A stretch of 64,000 nucleotides of DNA. It comes from Desulfofundulus australicus DSM 11792. GTDB taxonomy: Bacteria; Bacillota; Desulfotomaculia; Desulfotomaculales; Desulfovirgulaceae. Below, piece by piece: positions 30,099 to 38,475 of the stretch. Under the pieces are notes generated by a model. The model was not told where the DNA came from, made no database searches, and saw only the letters and a program-made list of their open reading frames with translations. Made by a program: the position numbers and the translations under genes. The stretch spans positions 62,001 through 126,000 of the forward strand of contig NZ_FQUW01000006.1 in NCBI RefSeq assembly GCF_900129285.1, written 5' to 3'. Numbering within the stretch: the first letter of the stretch is position 1; every line of letters begins with the position of its first letter.

Positions 30099-31901
30099 GT
30101 GCGCGCCTTAACTCTAATAATAATTGCGGCCCTGGTATTCGTTCTTTCCTACCGGTTTTACGGTGCTTTCCTGGCAGCAAAAGTCCTGGCCCTGGATCCA
30201 AAACGCCGTACCCCTGCGGAAGCCCACAATGATGGCCGGGACTACGTACCCACCAACCGCTGGATTTTATTTGGTCATCATTTTGCTGCAATTGCCGGTG
30301 CCGGCCCTTTAATCGGCCCCGTCCTGGCCGCCCAGTTCGGCTACCTTCCCGGCACCTTGTGGATTCTCATCGGTGCGGTGGTAGCCGGCGCAGTGCACGA
30401 TATGGTCATCTTATTTGCTTCTATTCGGCATGACGGACAATCCCTGGCCGAGATAGCCCGCCGGGAAGTAGGCAATGTCTCCTACTGGCTGGCTTCCGTA
30501 GCCATTCTATTCCTGTTGATTATTGTGCTGGCAGGTGCCAGCGTATCAGTGGTTAACGCCCTGTTCAACAGTCCCTGGGGTACCTTTACCGTGGGTATAA
30601 CCATCCCCATCGCCTTTTTTATTGGCATTTACCTTAAGTGGCTACGTCCGGGACGCATTGCTGAGGCCACTGTAATTGGCGTGACCTTAATCATTCTTGG
30701 AGTGTTGCTGGGGCCGGTTGTACAGCAGTCCGCTCTCGCCCCGTTCTTAACTCTCAATAAGCAGCAACTTTCGCTAATAATTGCTGCCTATGGATTCCTG
30801 GCCGCTGTACTGCCCGTGTGGTTGCTTATGGTACCCCGGGATTACCTGAGCACCTATATGAAAGTGGGTACCATGCTGCTGCTGGCCGCAGGGGTAATCA
30901 TTGTTAACCCCGTGCTGCAAATGCCGGCGGTAACCAAATTTGTAGCCGGAGGGGGACCGGTTATCCCGGGCAAAGTATGGCCATTTATGTTCATTACCAT
31001 TGCCTGTGGCGCCCTGTCGGGATTCCATGCCCTTGTTTCCAGCGGCACCACACCCAAAATGGTGCGCAGTGAAGCCGACATTCTGCCCATCGGTTACGGC
31101 GCCATGTTAACGGAAGGTTTTGTGGCCCTGGTGGCCCTGATCGCAGCCACCGTGCTGCCGGCCGCCGATTATTTTGCCATCAACAGCCCGCCGGAGGTCT
31201 TTGCCAGGCTGGGCATGCAGGTACAGGACCTGCCCGTGCTCTCCCAGCTGGTGTCAGAAAACCTGGCCGGCCGCCCCGGCGGCGCCGTGTCCCTGGCCGT
31301 GGGCATGGCCGACATCTTCTCCAAAATCGGCGGCTTACGGCATCTGATGGGCTACTGGTACCACTTTGCCATCATGTTTGAAGCGCTGTTCATCCTCACT
31401 TTAATTGATGCCGGCACACGGGTCGGGCGCTACCTTATGCAGGAAATCGGCGGTGCGGTGTACAAGCCGTTAAAGGAGCACAACTGGTGGCCGGGCATTA
31501 TCCTGACCAGCGGTATTTTCACCCTGGCCTGGGGATATCTGTTGTATGGTGGCAGTATTTCTACTATCTGGCCATTGTTTGGCGTGAATAACCAGCTACT
31601 GGGAAGCATGGCCCTGGCCATTGGCACCACCATGCTGATCAGGATGGGCAAGGCCCGGTATGCCTGGACCACCTTCATCCCTATGGTCTTCCTGACAGTA
31701 ACCACCATTACAGCCGGATATCAAAATATTGTCATCAACTACCTGCCGAAGCATAACTACCTGCTGGCGGCCATTTCAGCAATCATGCTGATCATGGTTA
31801 TCCTGATTATCGCCGATTCCGTGAGGACGTGGGTAAAGCTGCTCTCCCAAAAGGAGCAAGATACCCATACGAAGCGCCTTGAAAAAGCTCCCACAGCATG
31901 A
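30099..31901 (+). CDS. cstA: CstA-family carbon starvation / pyruvate-peptide transporter
   Basis: A 600-residue multi-spanning membrane protein with about 14-16 hydrophobic helices. Family landmarks are DGRDYVPTNRWILFGHHFAAIAGAGPLIGPVLAAQFG near residues 47-85, AVHDMVILFASIRHDGQSL, and SGFHALVSSGTTPKM near 305. CstA/BtsT proteins take up pyruvate (and, in some bacteria, peptides). The start is GTG at 30099 after GGGAGGG. Downstream of the LytS/LytT pair and likely its target. Slightly shorter than E. coli CstA (about 700). Confidence 0.93.
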   Translation: MRALTLIIIAALVFVLSYRFYGAFLAAKVLALDPKRRTPAEAHNDGRDYVPTNRWILFGHHFAAIAGAGPLIGPVLAAQFGYLPGTLWILIGAVVAGAVHDMVILFASIRHDGQSLAEIARREVGNVSYWLASVAILFLLIIVLAGASVSVVNALFNSPWGTFTVGITIPIAFFIGIYLKWLRPGRIAEATVIGVTLIILGVLLGPVVQQSALAPFLTLNKQQLSLIIAAYGFLAAVLPVWLLMVPRDYLSTYMKVGTMLLLAAGVIIVNPVLQMPAVTKFVAGGGPVIPGKVWPFMFITIACGALSGFHALVSSGTTPKMVRSEADILPIGYGAMLTEGFVALVALIAATVLPAADYFAINSPPEVFARLGMQVQDLPVLSQLVSENLAGRPGGAVSLAVGMADIFSKIGGLRHLMGYWYHFAIMFEALFILTLIDAGTRVGRYLMQEIGGAVYKPLKEHNWWPGIILTSGIFTLAWGYLLYGGSISTIWPLFGVNNQLLGSMALAIGTTMLIRMGKARYAWTTFIPMVFLTVTTITAGYQNIVINYLPKHNYLLAAISAIMLIMVILIIADSVRTWVKLLSQKEQDTHTKRLEKAPTA

Positions 31902-31950
31902 CCAGGCTAATAAGTGACAGGTTACTCCTCATTAAAAAAGGAAAAATCCC

Positions 31951-31980
31951 TAAAAAGCCCGGGGAAATCCCGGGCTTTTA
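31951..31980. terminator. Bidirectional terminator between cstA and macro-domain gene
   Basis: TAAAAAGCCCGGG and CCCGGGCTTTTA form a long perfect stem around a short GAAAT loop, A-rich before and T-rich after on both strands. It serves the convergent cstA (plus) and macro-domain (minus) genes. Confidence 0.9.
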
Positions 31981-32011
31981 GGCAGAAAAGCCTCTTGAGC
32001 GCCTGTACTTT

Positions 32012-32569
32012 TCAACCTTCTACCCCACCGGAAAGTTTTTCCCAGGCCCTCTGGTAGACTTTGAAATCATCTTCACGGAACAGAACAAAGCGTACTTCCG
32101 TAAAGAAATCGTTTTCTAAAATAAAGTCCCGCACCGTTTTCAAAGCAATGGTAGCCGCCCGCTCGATGGGAAAACGGTAGGCACCGGTGCTGATGGAGGG
32201 AAAGGAAATGGATTTGATACCCTTCTCTCTGGCCAGGGAAAGGCTGTTATAATAGGCATTGTGCAGCAACTCGTCTTCTCCCCGGTTGCCCCCCGACCAG
32301 ATGGGGCCCACGGTATGGATGACATACCGGGCTTTCAAATTGCCGCCGGTGGTAATTACCGCCTGACCCGTGGGCAAGCTGCCCTGCCGGGCCACAATCT
32401 GCTTGCATTCCTCCAGGATCTGCGGCCCACCGGCCCGGTGAATGGCCCCGTCCACACCCCCACCGCCCATCAGGCTGGAATTGGCCGCATTAACAATGGC
32501 TTCGGTATCCTGCCGGGTGATATCCCCCACCATCAAGCGCAGCAAGGTTGAACCCAAACGCACCTCCAT
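32012..32569 (-). CDS. Macro-domain protein, probable O-acetyl-ADP-ribose deacetylase
   Basis: A 185-residue single macro domain. The ADP-ribose site motifs are seen: GDITRQDTEAIVNAANSSLMGGGGVDGAIHRAGG at residues 15-48 and the phosphate loop FPSISTGAYRFP near 120. Most similar in layout to the MacroD/YmdB class, which removes acetyl from O-acetyl-ADP-ribose and mono-ADP-ribose from acidic residues. The ATG at 32569 follows GGGAGGG. Biological role here is unknown; no ADP-ribosyltransferase is seen nearby. Confidence 0.92.
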   Translation of the reverse strand: MEVRLGSTLLRLMVGDITRQDTEAIVNAANSSLMGGGGVDGAIHRAGGPQILEECKQIVARQGSLPTGQAVITTGGNLKARYVIHTVGPIWSGGNRGEDELLHNAYYNSLSLAREKGIKSISFPSISTGAYRFPIERAATIALKTVRDFILENDFFTEVRFVLFREDDFKVYQRAWEKLSGGVEG

Positions 32570-32663
32570 GAAGGATCCCTCCCGGAATCAAAAAACTTTG
32601 CCCAAATAATTCGCGTTCGGGCAAAGTTTTCCTCTCTTTTTCGCGTTTTATTTTAACTTGAAG
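32570..32663. other. Intergenic stretch before the MITE-like element
   Basis: Part of the 420-bp gap between the macro-domain and amidotransferase genes. It holds the macro-gene ribosome binding site, the terminator at 32592-32630 and a T-rich flank; nothing else is visible. Confidence 0.7.
32592..32630 (-). terminator. Terminator upstream of the macro-domain gene
   Basis: AAAACTTTGCCC (32592-32603) pairs perfectly with GGGCAAAGTTTT (32619-32630) around a 15-base loop; on the minus strand it is followed by TTTTTTGATT. It probably ended the amidotransferase transcript before the MITE-like element came between gene and terminator. Confidence 0.8.
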
Positions 32664-32972
32664 GTAAATATTCAGTGAACCCGGTTGGATGCGGCGCTGT
32701 CCCCGCTCACTCCAGTGCTTCGCGTAAGATGCGCACCGCGGCTCGCTTCGGGCCGGCTCTGGCTCTCTGCGGATTGCCCGCCACTAATCATTCTTCGTTG
32801 TTACCTCTTGAAACAGTATGTCTTAAAAGATCTTCTTCCGGGTAGTTCATCATGCGTCCTCGAGAGCCGAGCCGGCGGCCTCGCTTCACCGGGTGCTGTT
32901 ACCGGCGCTTCGCAAGTCGTTCGCTCCGGACAGCGCCGCATCCTCATCATAGCGGTTTTACTGAATATTTAC
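32664..32972. mobile_element. MITE-like inverted-repeat element, 309 bp
   Basis: The ends are perfect 13-base inverted repeats, GTAAATATTCAGT (32664-32676) and its complement (32960-32972). Further in, 16 bases at 32687-32702 (GGATGCGGCGCTGTCC) are perfectly complementary to 32928-32943, and the inner GC-rich arms share scattered complementarity (GCCGGCTC and GGCTCTC blocks). Possible eight-base target duplication with two mismatches: ACTTGAAG (32656-32663) and ACCTGAAA (32973-32980). No open reading frame for a transposase. It sits between the amidotransferase gene and its apparent terminator. It could alternatively be a large structured repeat such as an intergenic REP-type element. Confidence 0.65.
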
Positions 32973-32989
32973 ACCTGAAAACACCTGTT

Positions 32990-33703
32990 TTAGTGCCTCG
33001 ACAAAATAGCCATCCAGTTAGTCAGAAATTGCCCGGCCACCTGCCGGTATTCCTCCCAGATTGCCGCGGTCTCCTGCATCAGGCGGCCGGCGGCACCGGG
33101 GCCGCCGTATTCTTCTAATTCATCGGCATAAGCTTCAGCCCAGGTATTAATTATCTCCGGGTTTATCTCCCGATGAAACTGCAGGGCAAAGATGTGCCGC
33201 CCTAAAGAAAAGGCCTGGTTAATACAATCCTCGCTGGCAGCCAGGTGAGAAACCCCGGGAGGCAGGGCGAAGGTGTCGTCGTGCCACTGGAAGACAAAAA
33301 ACTCTGCGGGCAAACCGGCAAACAGGGGCGACTTCAAACCGTCGGCGGTAAGCCGGAGTTTGTACCAGCCGATCTCCGGAACCGGGTTGCGGACAACAGG
33401 TGCACCCAGGGCCCTGGCAATCAGCTGACCGCCAAGACAGATACCCAGCACGGGTAAACTTTTTTGGATTGCTTCTTTAATCAGTTGATCAACTTGCCTT
33501 AAATAAGGGTAGGACTCCTCTTCATAGACGTTCATCGGGCCGCCCAGGATTACCAGGGTGCCATAGCCATCTAAAGAGGCGGGCAAGTGTGTCCCCGGTT
33601 GATCCATCACCCGTATATCAAGCTGCCAGCCCTCCTTCTCCATGGCCGGCTGTAAAAGACCCGGCCCTTCAATGGCCACATTTTGTACTACCAGCACTCG
33701 CAA
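32990..33703 (-). CDS. Class I glutamine amidotransferase (GATase1) family protein
   Basis: A 237-residue stand-alone GATase1 domain. The catalytic triad is C89 in VLGICLGGQLIARALGA, H177 and E179 in ALQFHREINPE. The N-terminus MRVLVVQNVAIEGPGLL is like GuaA-type or YfeJ-like amidotransferases of unknown acceptor; no synthetase partner is adjacent. The C-terminal 50 residues extend beyond the minimal domain as in gamma-glutamyl-GMP-synthase-like proteins. The substrate is unknown. Confidence 0.85.
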   Translation of the reverse strand: MRVLVVQNVAIEGPGLLQPAMEKEGWQLDIRVMDQPGTHLPASLDGYGTLVILGGPMNVYEEESYPYLRQVDQLIKEAIQKSLPVLGICLGGQLIARALGAPVVRNPVPEIGWYKLRLTADGLKSPLFAGLPAEFFVFQWHDDTFALPPGVSHLAASEDCINQAFSLGRHIFALQFHREINPEIINTWAEAYADELEEYGGPGAAGRLMQETAAIWEEYRQVAGQFLTNWMAILSRH

Positions 33704-33867
33704 GTCAAAAAACCTCCAGTCCGCTTTTTGAATTATTTTTAGCCTAAAATCCCCTGAAATAGCAGCTATTTTTTAGTGACGGTCAAAGCCTTCCAGCCGT
33801 ATTTACTTCCCATATTACCATGACCGCACGTACCGGGCAAGCCTTACCCGGACCGGATACAACGATC

Positions 33868-33897
33868 TTGACATCCGCTAATTACCTGTGCTATGCT
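33868..33897 (+). promoter_or_regulatory. Sigma-A promoter of the pabABC leader
   Basis: Consensus TTGACA at 33868-33873, an 18-base spacer and TATGCT at 33892-33897. Transcription would start near 33904, leaving a leader of about 158 nt before pabA. The region 33704-33867 shows no feature. Confidence 0.8.
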
Positions 33898-33912
33898 GGC
33901 CTTGACAGCTGA

Positions 33913-33967
33913 AAGCCGAGTATGAGCCGAGGAGAGATGAGCCAGGAGTAGCTGAGACGACTCGGAG
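33913..33967 (+). promoter_or_regulatory. Candidate TRAP-binding (G/U)AG triplet array
   Basis: Eleven successive triplets at 33913, 33918, 33924, 33929, 33934, 33939, 33944, 33949, 33954, 33959 and 33965, separated by spacers of only two or three bases. They read AAG, GAG, GAG, GAG, GAG, GAG, AGG, UAG, GAG, GAC, GAG, so eight of eleven are canonical GAG or UAG. TRAP is an 11-subunit ring that binds about 9-11 such triplets with N2-3 spacers and in B. subtilis controls trpG (pabA) as well as the trp operon. The array lies between promoter and intrinsic terminator. The TRAP gene is not in this window, so the regulator is inferred. Confidence 0.6.
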
Positions 33968-33980
33968 ATTTTGGGGTGAG

Positions 33981-34010
33981 GACCAGCGTGGGCTGGTCTT
34001 TTTGTTTTTC
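33981..34010 (+). terminator. Intrinsic terminator (attenuator) in the pabA leader
   Basis: GACCAGC (33981-33987) and GCTGGTC (33992-33998) form a seven-base stem with a GTGG loop, followed by TTTTTGTTTTT. It lies 52 bases before the pabA start and downstream of the promoter, so it must be read through for pab expression. Confidence 0.88.
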
Positions 34011-34061
34011 CGGTTCGGATTTGACTTTATTAGTTCTTTAAATGATGAAGGGGGGAGTGCA

Positions 34062-34637
34062 GTGATCATAATGATCGATAACTACGACTCCTTCGTGTAC
34101 AACCTGGTTCAATATCTGCAGGAACTGGGGCAAGAGGTGCTGGTGTTCCGTAACGATCAAGTAACCCTGGAGAAGATGGAAGATCTTTCTCCCAGCCACA
34201 TTATAATTTCCCCGGGTCCCTGCACACCGGATGAGGCAGGAATTTCCCTGGCCGTGATTAAGCATTTCGCCGGCATTGTTCCCATCCTGGGTGTATGTCT
34301 TGGCCACCAGGCTATCGGTCAGGCCTTCGGCGGGCGTGTGGTAAGGGCCGGACGGCCCATGCATGGCAAGACTTCCCTGGTCTACCATGACGGCAGTGGG
34401 ATCTACAGGGGATTACCCAACCCCTTTTCCGCCGCCCGGTATCACTCCCTGCTGGTGGAAAGAGAAACCCTCCCGGATTGCCTGGCCATTACCGCCCGGA
34501 CTGCTCAGGGAGAAATTATGGGTTTAAGGCACCGGGACTATCCGGTGGAGGGAGTCCAGTTTCACCCGGAATCCATTTTAACACCGGTAGGGAAAAATCT
34601 CCTGAAAAATTTTATAAATTTATCCAAGTCCCGGTAA
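34062..34637 (+). CDS. pabA: Aminodeoxychorismate/anthranilate synthase glutamine amidotransferase subunit
   Basis: A 191-residue class I glutamine amidotransferase giving ammonia to PabB (and perhaps TrpE). The [19 protein letters not shown] start, nucleophile C79 in [18 protein letters not shown]168 and E170 in [12 protein letters not shown] are complete. The GTG at 34062 lies six bases after GGGGG and is preferred over the ATG at 34071 and the longer open frame. First gene of pabA-pabB-pabC; in many Firmicutes the same subunit serves folate and tryptophan synthesis, which would suit a tryptophan-responsive leader. Confidence 0.95.
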   Translation: MIIMIDNYDSFVYNLVQYLQELGQEVLVFRNDQVTLEKMEDLSPSHIIISPGPCTPDEAGISLAVIKHFAGIVPILGVCLGHQAIGQAFGGRVVRAGRPMHGKTSLVYHDGSGIYRGLPNPFSAARYHSLLVERETLPDCLAITARTAQGEIMGLRHRDYPVEGVQFHPESILTPVGKNLLKNFINLSKSR

Positions 34638-34651
34638 AAGGTGATTTATTT

Positions 34652-36169
34652 ATGCCTGTACACTTACCTTTAATAAAAAAACTGCCGGTCACGGCAGATG
34701 TTCCGGCTCTCTTTGAGAGCCTTTCCTCCCGCCCTTACAGTTTTTTGTTGGATAGCGGGATAATCGTCCGGGGGCTGGGCCGATACTCTTTGATGGGAGC
34801 AGACCCCTTCCTGGTTTTACGTTCAAAGGGAAAACGTTTATGGCTGGAATATCAGGGAAAAAGGAAATCCCTGGCCGGCCACCCGCTAGAAAAGCTTAAA
34901 AATCTTTTAAACCGTTTCCACCTCCCCCAGGGTATCTGTCCACTTCCCCTTTGCGGGGGTGCAGTGGGGTATTTCAGTTATGACCTGGGACGACTGCTGG
35001 AAAAAATGCCTTCCCTGACCGTGGATGACCTGCAGACCCCCGACCTGTGCCTGGGCTTTTATGACGTGGTTACGGTGTTAGATGGGATAACAGGGGAAGT
35101 ATGGGTTGTTTCCACCGGTTTTCCAGAAATAGAACCTGCAGCAGCCCTGCAGAGGGCAAAACACAGGCTGGCCGAAACCTGTACCTTATTATCCAGCTGC
35201 CGGCAGCAACAAAAACCGGATATCTTTACCACCAGTGCAAACCACGAACAGCCTTTGACTACCGTCAATCAACATAAAAGCCATCCCGGTAAACAGGATG
35301 TACCTCCTCTTACAGCCCATTTTGACGAGGCCAGCTATTGCCGGACAGTGGAAAGGGCCAGAGAATATATTGCCGCCGGGGACATCTTTCAAGTTAACCT
35401 GTCCCAGCGTTTCTCCCTTCCCCGGGTGGTGGAACCCTGGCCCCTGTACCAACAACTGCGAAGGATAAACCCTGCCCCCATGGCGGCCTACCTTAATTTT
35501 GGAGAATTTCAGTTAGTCTGCTCTTCCCCGGAACGCTTTCTTAAAGTTACAGGTAGGCGGGTAGAAACACGCCCCATAAAAGGTACCCGCCCCAGGGGAA
35601 ATGACCCGGTTAGCGATATAAAATTCAGGGATGAGCTATGGAACAGTGAAAAAGATCGGGCCGAACTGGTAATGATTGTGGATATGGAGCGTAATGACCT
35701 GGGACGGGTCTGCCGCACGGGCTCTGTGCGCGTACCCGAACTTTACAGGCTGGAAGAGTACGCCACCGTATTTCATCTGGTTTCCACAGTGGAAGGAGAA
35801 CTGGCCCCGGATAAAGATGTGGTTGATCTGCTGGCAGCAACCTTTCCCGGAGGTTCCATCAGCGGAGCACCAAAAATCCGGGCCATGGAAATTATAGAGG
35901 AGCTGGAACCTGTACGCCGGGGCATTTACACCGGTTCCATAGGTTATATTGGTTTTGACGGCAATGCCGATTTGAACATTGTAATCCGTACCCTGATATT
36001 CAAGGGAGAACAAATTTACTTTCAGGTCGGAGGCGGTATTACCATTGATTCCGATCCTTATATGGAATACGTGGAGACGCTGGATAAAGCCCGGGCACTG
36101 GTGCGGGCCCTGGGTCTGGACGACCGGCAGGCTTTTTCTTCCCTGACCGTAAAGCCGGTGCGAGAATAA
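34652..36169 (+). CDS. pabB: Aminodeoxychorismate synthase component I
   Basis: A 505-residue chorismate-utilising enzyme making 4-amino-4-deoxychorismate for folate. The motif ETRPIKGTRPRG contains lysine K310, the residue that distinguishes PabB (PIKGT) from anthranilate synthase TrpE (PIAGT). Other family segments are AAGDIFQVNLSQRF, DRAELVMIVDMERNDLGRVC, FPGGSISGAPKIRAMEII and GIYTGSIGYIG. An about 50-residue linker near 185-225 (polar, Gln/His rich) separates N and C domains. ATG 34652 follows AAAAGGTGA; 14 nt after pabA. The open frame extends back into pabA but without a start signal. Confidence 0.95.
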   Translation: MPVHLPLIKKLPVTADVPALFESLSSRPYSFLLDSGIIVRGLGRYSLMGADPFLVLRSKGKRLWLEYQGKRKSLAGHPLEKLKNLLNRFHLPQGICPLPLCGGAVGYFSYDLGRLLEKMPSLTVDDLQTPDLCLGFYDVVTVLDGITGEVWVVSTGFPEIEPAAALQRAKHRLAETCTLLSSCRQQQKPDIFTTSANHEQPLTTVNQHKSHPGKQDVPPLTAHFDEASYCRTVERAREYIAAGDIFQVNLSQRFSLPRVVEPWPLYQQLRRINPAPMAAYLNFGEFQLVCSSPERFLKVTGRRVETRPIKGTRPRGNDPVSDIKFRDELWNSEKDRAELVMIVDMERNDLGRVCRTGSVRVPELYRLEEYATVFHLVSTVEGELAPDKDVVDLLAATFPGGSISGAPKIRAMEIIEELEPVRRGIYTGSIGYIGFDGNADLNIVIRTLIFKGEQIYFQVGGGITIDSDPYMEYVETLDKARALVRALGLDDRQAFSSLTVKPVRE

Positions 36170-36281
36170 GGTTATTAATTAATCCGCTAGTTTTGTTAAC
36201 ACAAAAAGTTCCCGTACTACGGGCTAAGCGGCACCAGCCAGTTGTTTATCTAAAACGCCAGAACTTCCCGGGGTGGTAAAT

Positions 36282-37136
36282 TTGCATGCAATAATATGTA
36301 TAAATGGCCAGTTTGTGCCGGCCAGCCAGGCCCAAATCTCCGTCCTGGACCAGGGATTTCTTTACGGCTACGGCCTTTTTGAAACCATCCTGGTGCTTGA
36401 GGGCCAACCGGCCTTGCTGGAAGCACACCTGAAACGATTAACAGAAGGGTGTGCTGCCCTGGGGATTATGGTCCCGCCCTCATTGGCCGGCCTGGACATA
36501 CTGGTTAAACAGGTCATAAAATTAAACAATATAACTGAAGGGGCTCTCCGTATCACCCTTTCCGCCGGAGCATTACCCGGCAAAAAAGCCGGCAACCTGG
36601 TTATTTCCCCCCGCCCCTTTCCTTATAAATCTCCGAATTACAAGAAGGGATTCAGCGCCGGATGGGCATCAACCAGGCGGAATGAACAGTCCTTCCTGGT
36701 AAAATTAAAAACTTTAAACTACCTGGAAAATATCCTGGCCAGAAGGGAAGCCCGGGAAAAGGGATGGGATGAAGCAATCTTTTTGAATACTGCTGGTTAT
36801 GTGGCGGAAGGAACGGTAAGCAACATTTTTCTGGTTAAAGACAACCGGGTGATTACCCCTTCTACAGATCAGGGTCTGCTGCCCGGCATCTTGAGACAGG
36901 TGGCGCTGGAGACATGCCACCGCCTGGGTATTATTGTCCAGGAACGCCCCATTTCCCCCCGGGAACTGGTTACTGCCGACGAATGCTTCCTGACCAATTC
37001 CCTCATGCTGGTAATGCCTCTGGTAAAAATAAACGGCTGCCCCATTGGAAAAGGGCAGCCGGGTCCCGTTACCAGGCGGCTCCGGGAAAACATTCTACTC
37101 TTTTTATCCCGTTCACCGGGTAAAACATCCCTTTAA
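36282..37136 (+). CDS. pabC: Aminodeoxychorismate lyase (4-amino-4-deoxychorismate lyase)
   Basis: A 284-residue fold-type IV PLP enzyme releasing pyruvate from aminodeoxychorismate to give p-aminobenzoate. It shares the family with branched-chain and D-amino acid aminotransferases. PLP lysine near K143 in LVKLKTLNYLENILARREA, the YVAEGTVSNIFLVKD segment and TPSTDQGLLPGILR are visible. The open frame begins with a GTG at 36273 overlapping the Shine-Dalgarno GGGGTGG; TTG 36282 is preferred. About 110 nt after pabB. A D-amino acid or branched-chain aminotransferase role is possible from sequence alone, but context favours PabC. Confidence 0.85.
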   Translation: MHAIICINGQFVPASQAQISVLDQGFLYGYGLFETILVLEGQPALLEAHLKRLTEGCAALGIMVPPSLAGLDILVKQVIKLNNITEGALRITLSAGALPGKKAGNLVISPRPFPYKSPNYKKGFSAGWASTRRNEQSFLVKLKTLNYLENILARREAREKGWDEAIFLNTAGYVAEGTVSNIFLVKDNRVITPSTDQGLLPGILRQVALETCHRLGIIVQERPISPRELVTADECFLTNSLMLVMPLVKINGCPIGKGQPGPVTRRLRENILLFLSRSPGKTSL

Positions 37137-37188
37137 TTCGCTACCGTATACACACTCTCAACGTCATTACTGTCTTTGTTTAACCGGG

Positions 37189-38181
37189 CTATTTTCCCAA
37201 TATGGAAACAACCTTTCCTTCTGGATAATAATTTACTTTAGCTTTCAGACCCTCACCGATAAAGCGGAGGGGAACCAGGGTACGCCCGCCAACGACTTTC
37301 GCCGGAACCTCGAGCATCACCGGCCTGCCGTCCACCAGCGCCTTTTTGTTGCCAATTACCAGAGTTACTGTGTTATCACCCTGCTTAATAACGATGGCGT
37401 TATCTTTATATTCGACGGTAGCACCCAGGGCTTCCGCCAGCGCCCTAAGGGGTACCAGAACGCGCCCTTTCTCCACGCGAGGAGTTACATCAAACCCGGG
37501 CATTGTTCCCTTAACGTAAACCTTTACCTTTGTATCTTTCATTTTAGCAAAAACTTTGCTTATAACAATATAGCTATCTTCGTCTTCCGGGTTGTTGAGC
37601 AGGGCCTCTTCAAGGAAGTCACGCGCTTTGAGCATTTCTCCCACTTCAATCAGCAATTCTCCCAAACGTTTGTAGCACTCGCTCAGGGTAAGATCATCAA
37701 TGGATTCATCTTCTTCCAGAGCTTCCTTTAACGCTTCTACCACCAGGGTAACTTCAACCCGGTTGTTCTTCCAGTTCTTAAGTGATTCCTTGGCCTTATA
37801 AACCGCTTCAGGAACACTTTCCCCTTTCAAAATTGCTTCCAGCGCCGCCCGGGCCACCGGGTTTTTAACATGCTGAAGGGCATTTTCAATCCCCGTATAA
37901 ACATGTTTTTGTACGCTGCGTTTTTCATATACGTTTTCCCTTACACTGAATTTTTCCTGTTCCCTGTGCCTGTTTTGTTCCTGCTCACTCTGAACTTCCC
38001 TGGCTTCTACTTTCACACTTTTGTTGTAATTTTTCTCCTTCTCCTGCCACGTATTTTTCTCCTTAAAACCTTTCGCCCGGTCAGGCAGGTCATTTAGGGG
38101 CGCTGCCCACGCTGCTGAGACAAGTGACAGCAGCAGGATGGCAACTACTGTCAGGGATAATAATTTGCTTCCTTTCCACAA
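37189..38181 (-). CDS. Secreted stalk-domain protein (copper amine oxidase N-terminal-like) with helical middle
   Basis: A 330-residue exported protein. A signal peptide (positive WKGSK then hydrophobic LLSLTVVAILLLSLVSAAWA) is followed by a charged, Lys/Glu/Gln-rich region (about 30-100), a helical segment with a TPR-like stretch (about 165-210) and a C-terminal Cu_amine_oxidN1/stalk domain (VTPRVEKGRVLVPLRALAEALGATV, then GGRTLVPLRFIGEGL). Such domains are adhesion or scaffolding modules, not oxidases. The TTG at 38181 is eight bases after GGAGGG. Divergent from a second stalk-domain gene. No SLH anchor is visible. Function unknown. Confidence 0.85.
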   Translation of the reverse strand: MWKGSKLLSLTVVAILLLSLVSAAWAAPLNDLPDRAKGFKEKNTWQEKEKNYNKSVKVEAREVQSEQEQNRHREQEKFSVRENVYEKRSVQKHVYTGIENALQHVKNPVARAALEAILKGESVPEAVYKAKESLKNWKNNRVEVTLVVEALKEALEEDESIDDLTLSECYKRLGELLIEVGEMLKARDFLEEALLNNPEDEDSYIVISKVFAKMKDTKVKVYVKGTMPGFDVTPRVEKGRVLVPLRALAEALGATVEYKDNAIVIKQGDNTVTLVIGNKKALVDGRPVMLEVPAKVVGGRTLVPLRFIGEGLKAKVNYYPEGKVVSILGK

Positions 38182-38475
38182 AATGATCACCCTCCCTTTT
38201 TTTATTTTCCATACACTTTATACGATTAACCAGTAAGTTTTCAGGGATAAAAACGATATGAATTTTCCCAGAAATATTGGCACCGGTTTTTATAAAGAGA
38301 TAATCTCTGCCATGTCCAGGGCACGGTCAATCCCGACTCCTGCCTCCTTCTTCACTTTAGGGCAGACGAACTTTTTAATTGTTCCCTGAATAATCACAGG
38401 AGGAACCCAATTAATGGTTCCTTCGTCTAAAAAAAGAATGACCCTGATATAACAATTTATAAGGAGGTCTTATTA

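Noticed and set aside
32664-32972. CRISPR-like or tRNA-like structure
   Set aside because: Only a single pair of inverted repeats, no direct repeat-spacer pattern and no cloverleaf.
33968-33999. Possible T-box motif in the pabA leader (GGGGTGAGGACCAGCG resembles AGGGUGGNACCGCG)
   Set aside because: Matching needs two inserted bases, and there is no specifier-loop stem or usual T-box antiterminator layout. The regular (G/U)AG spacing is a better explanation.
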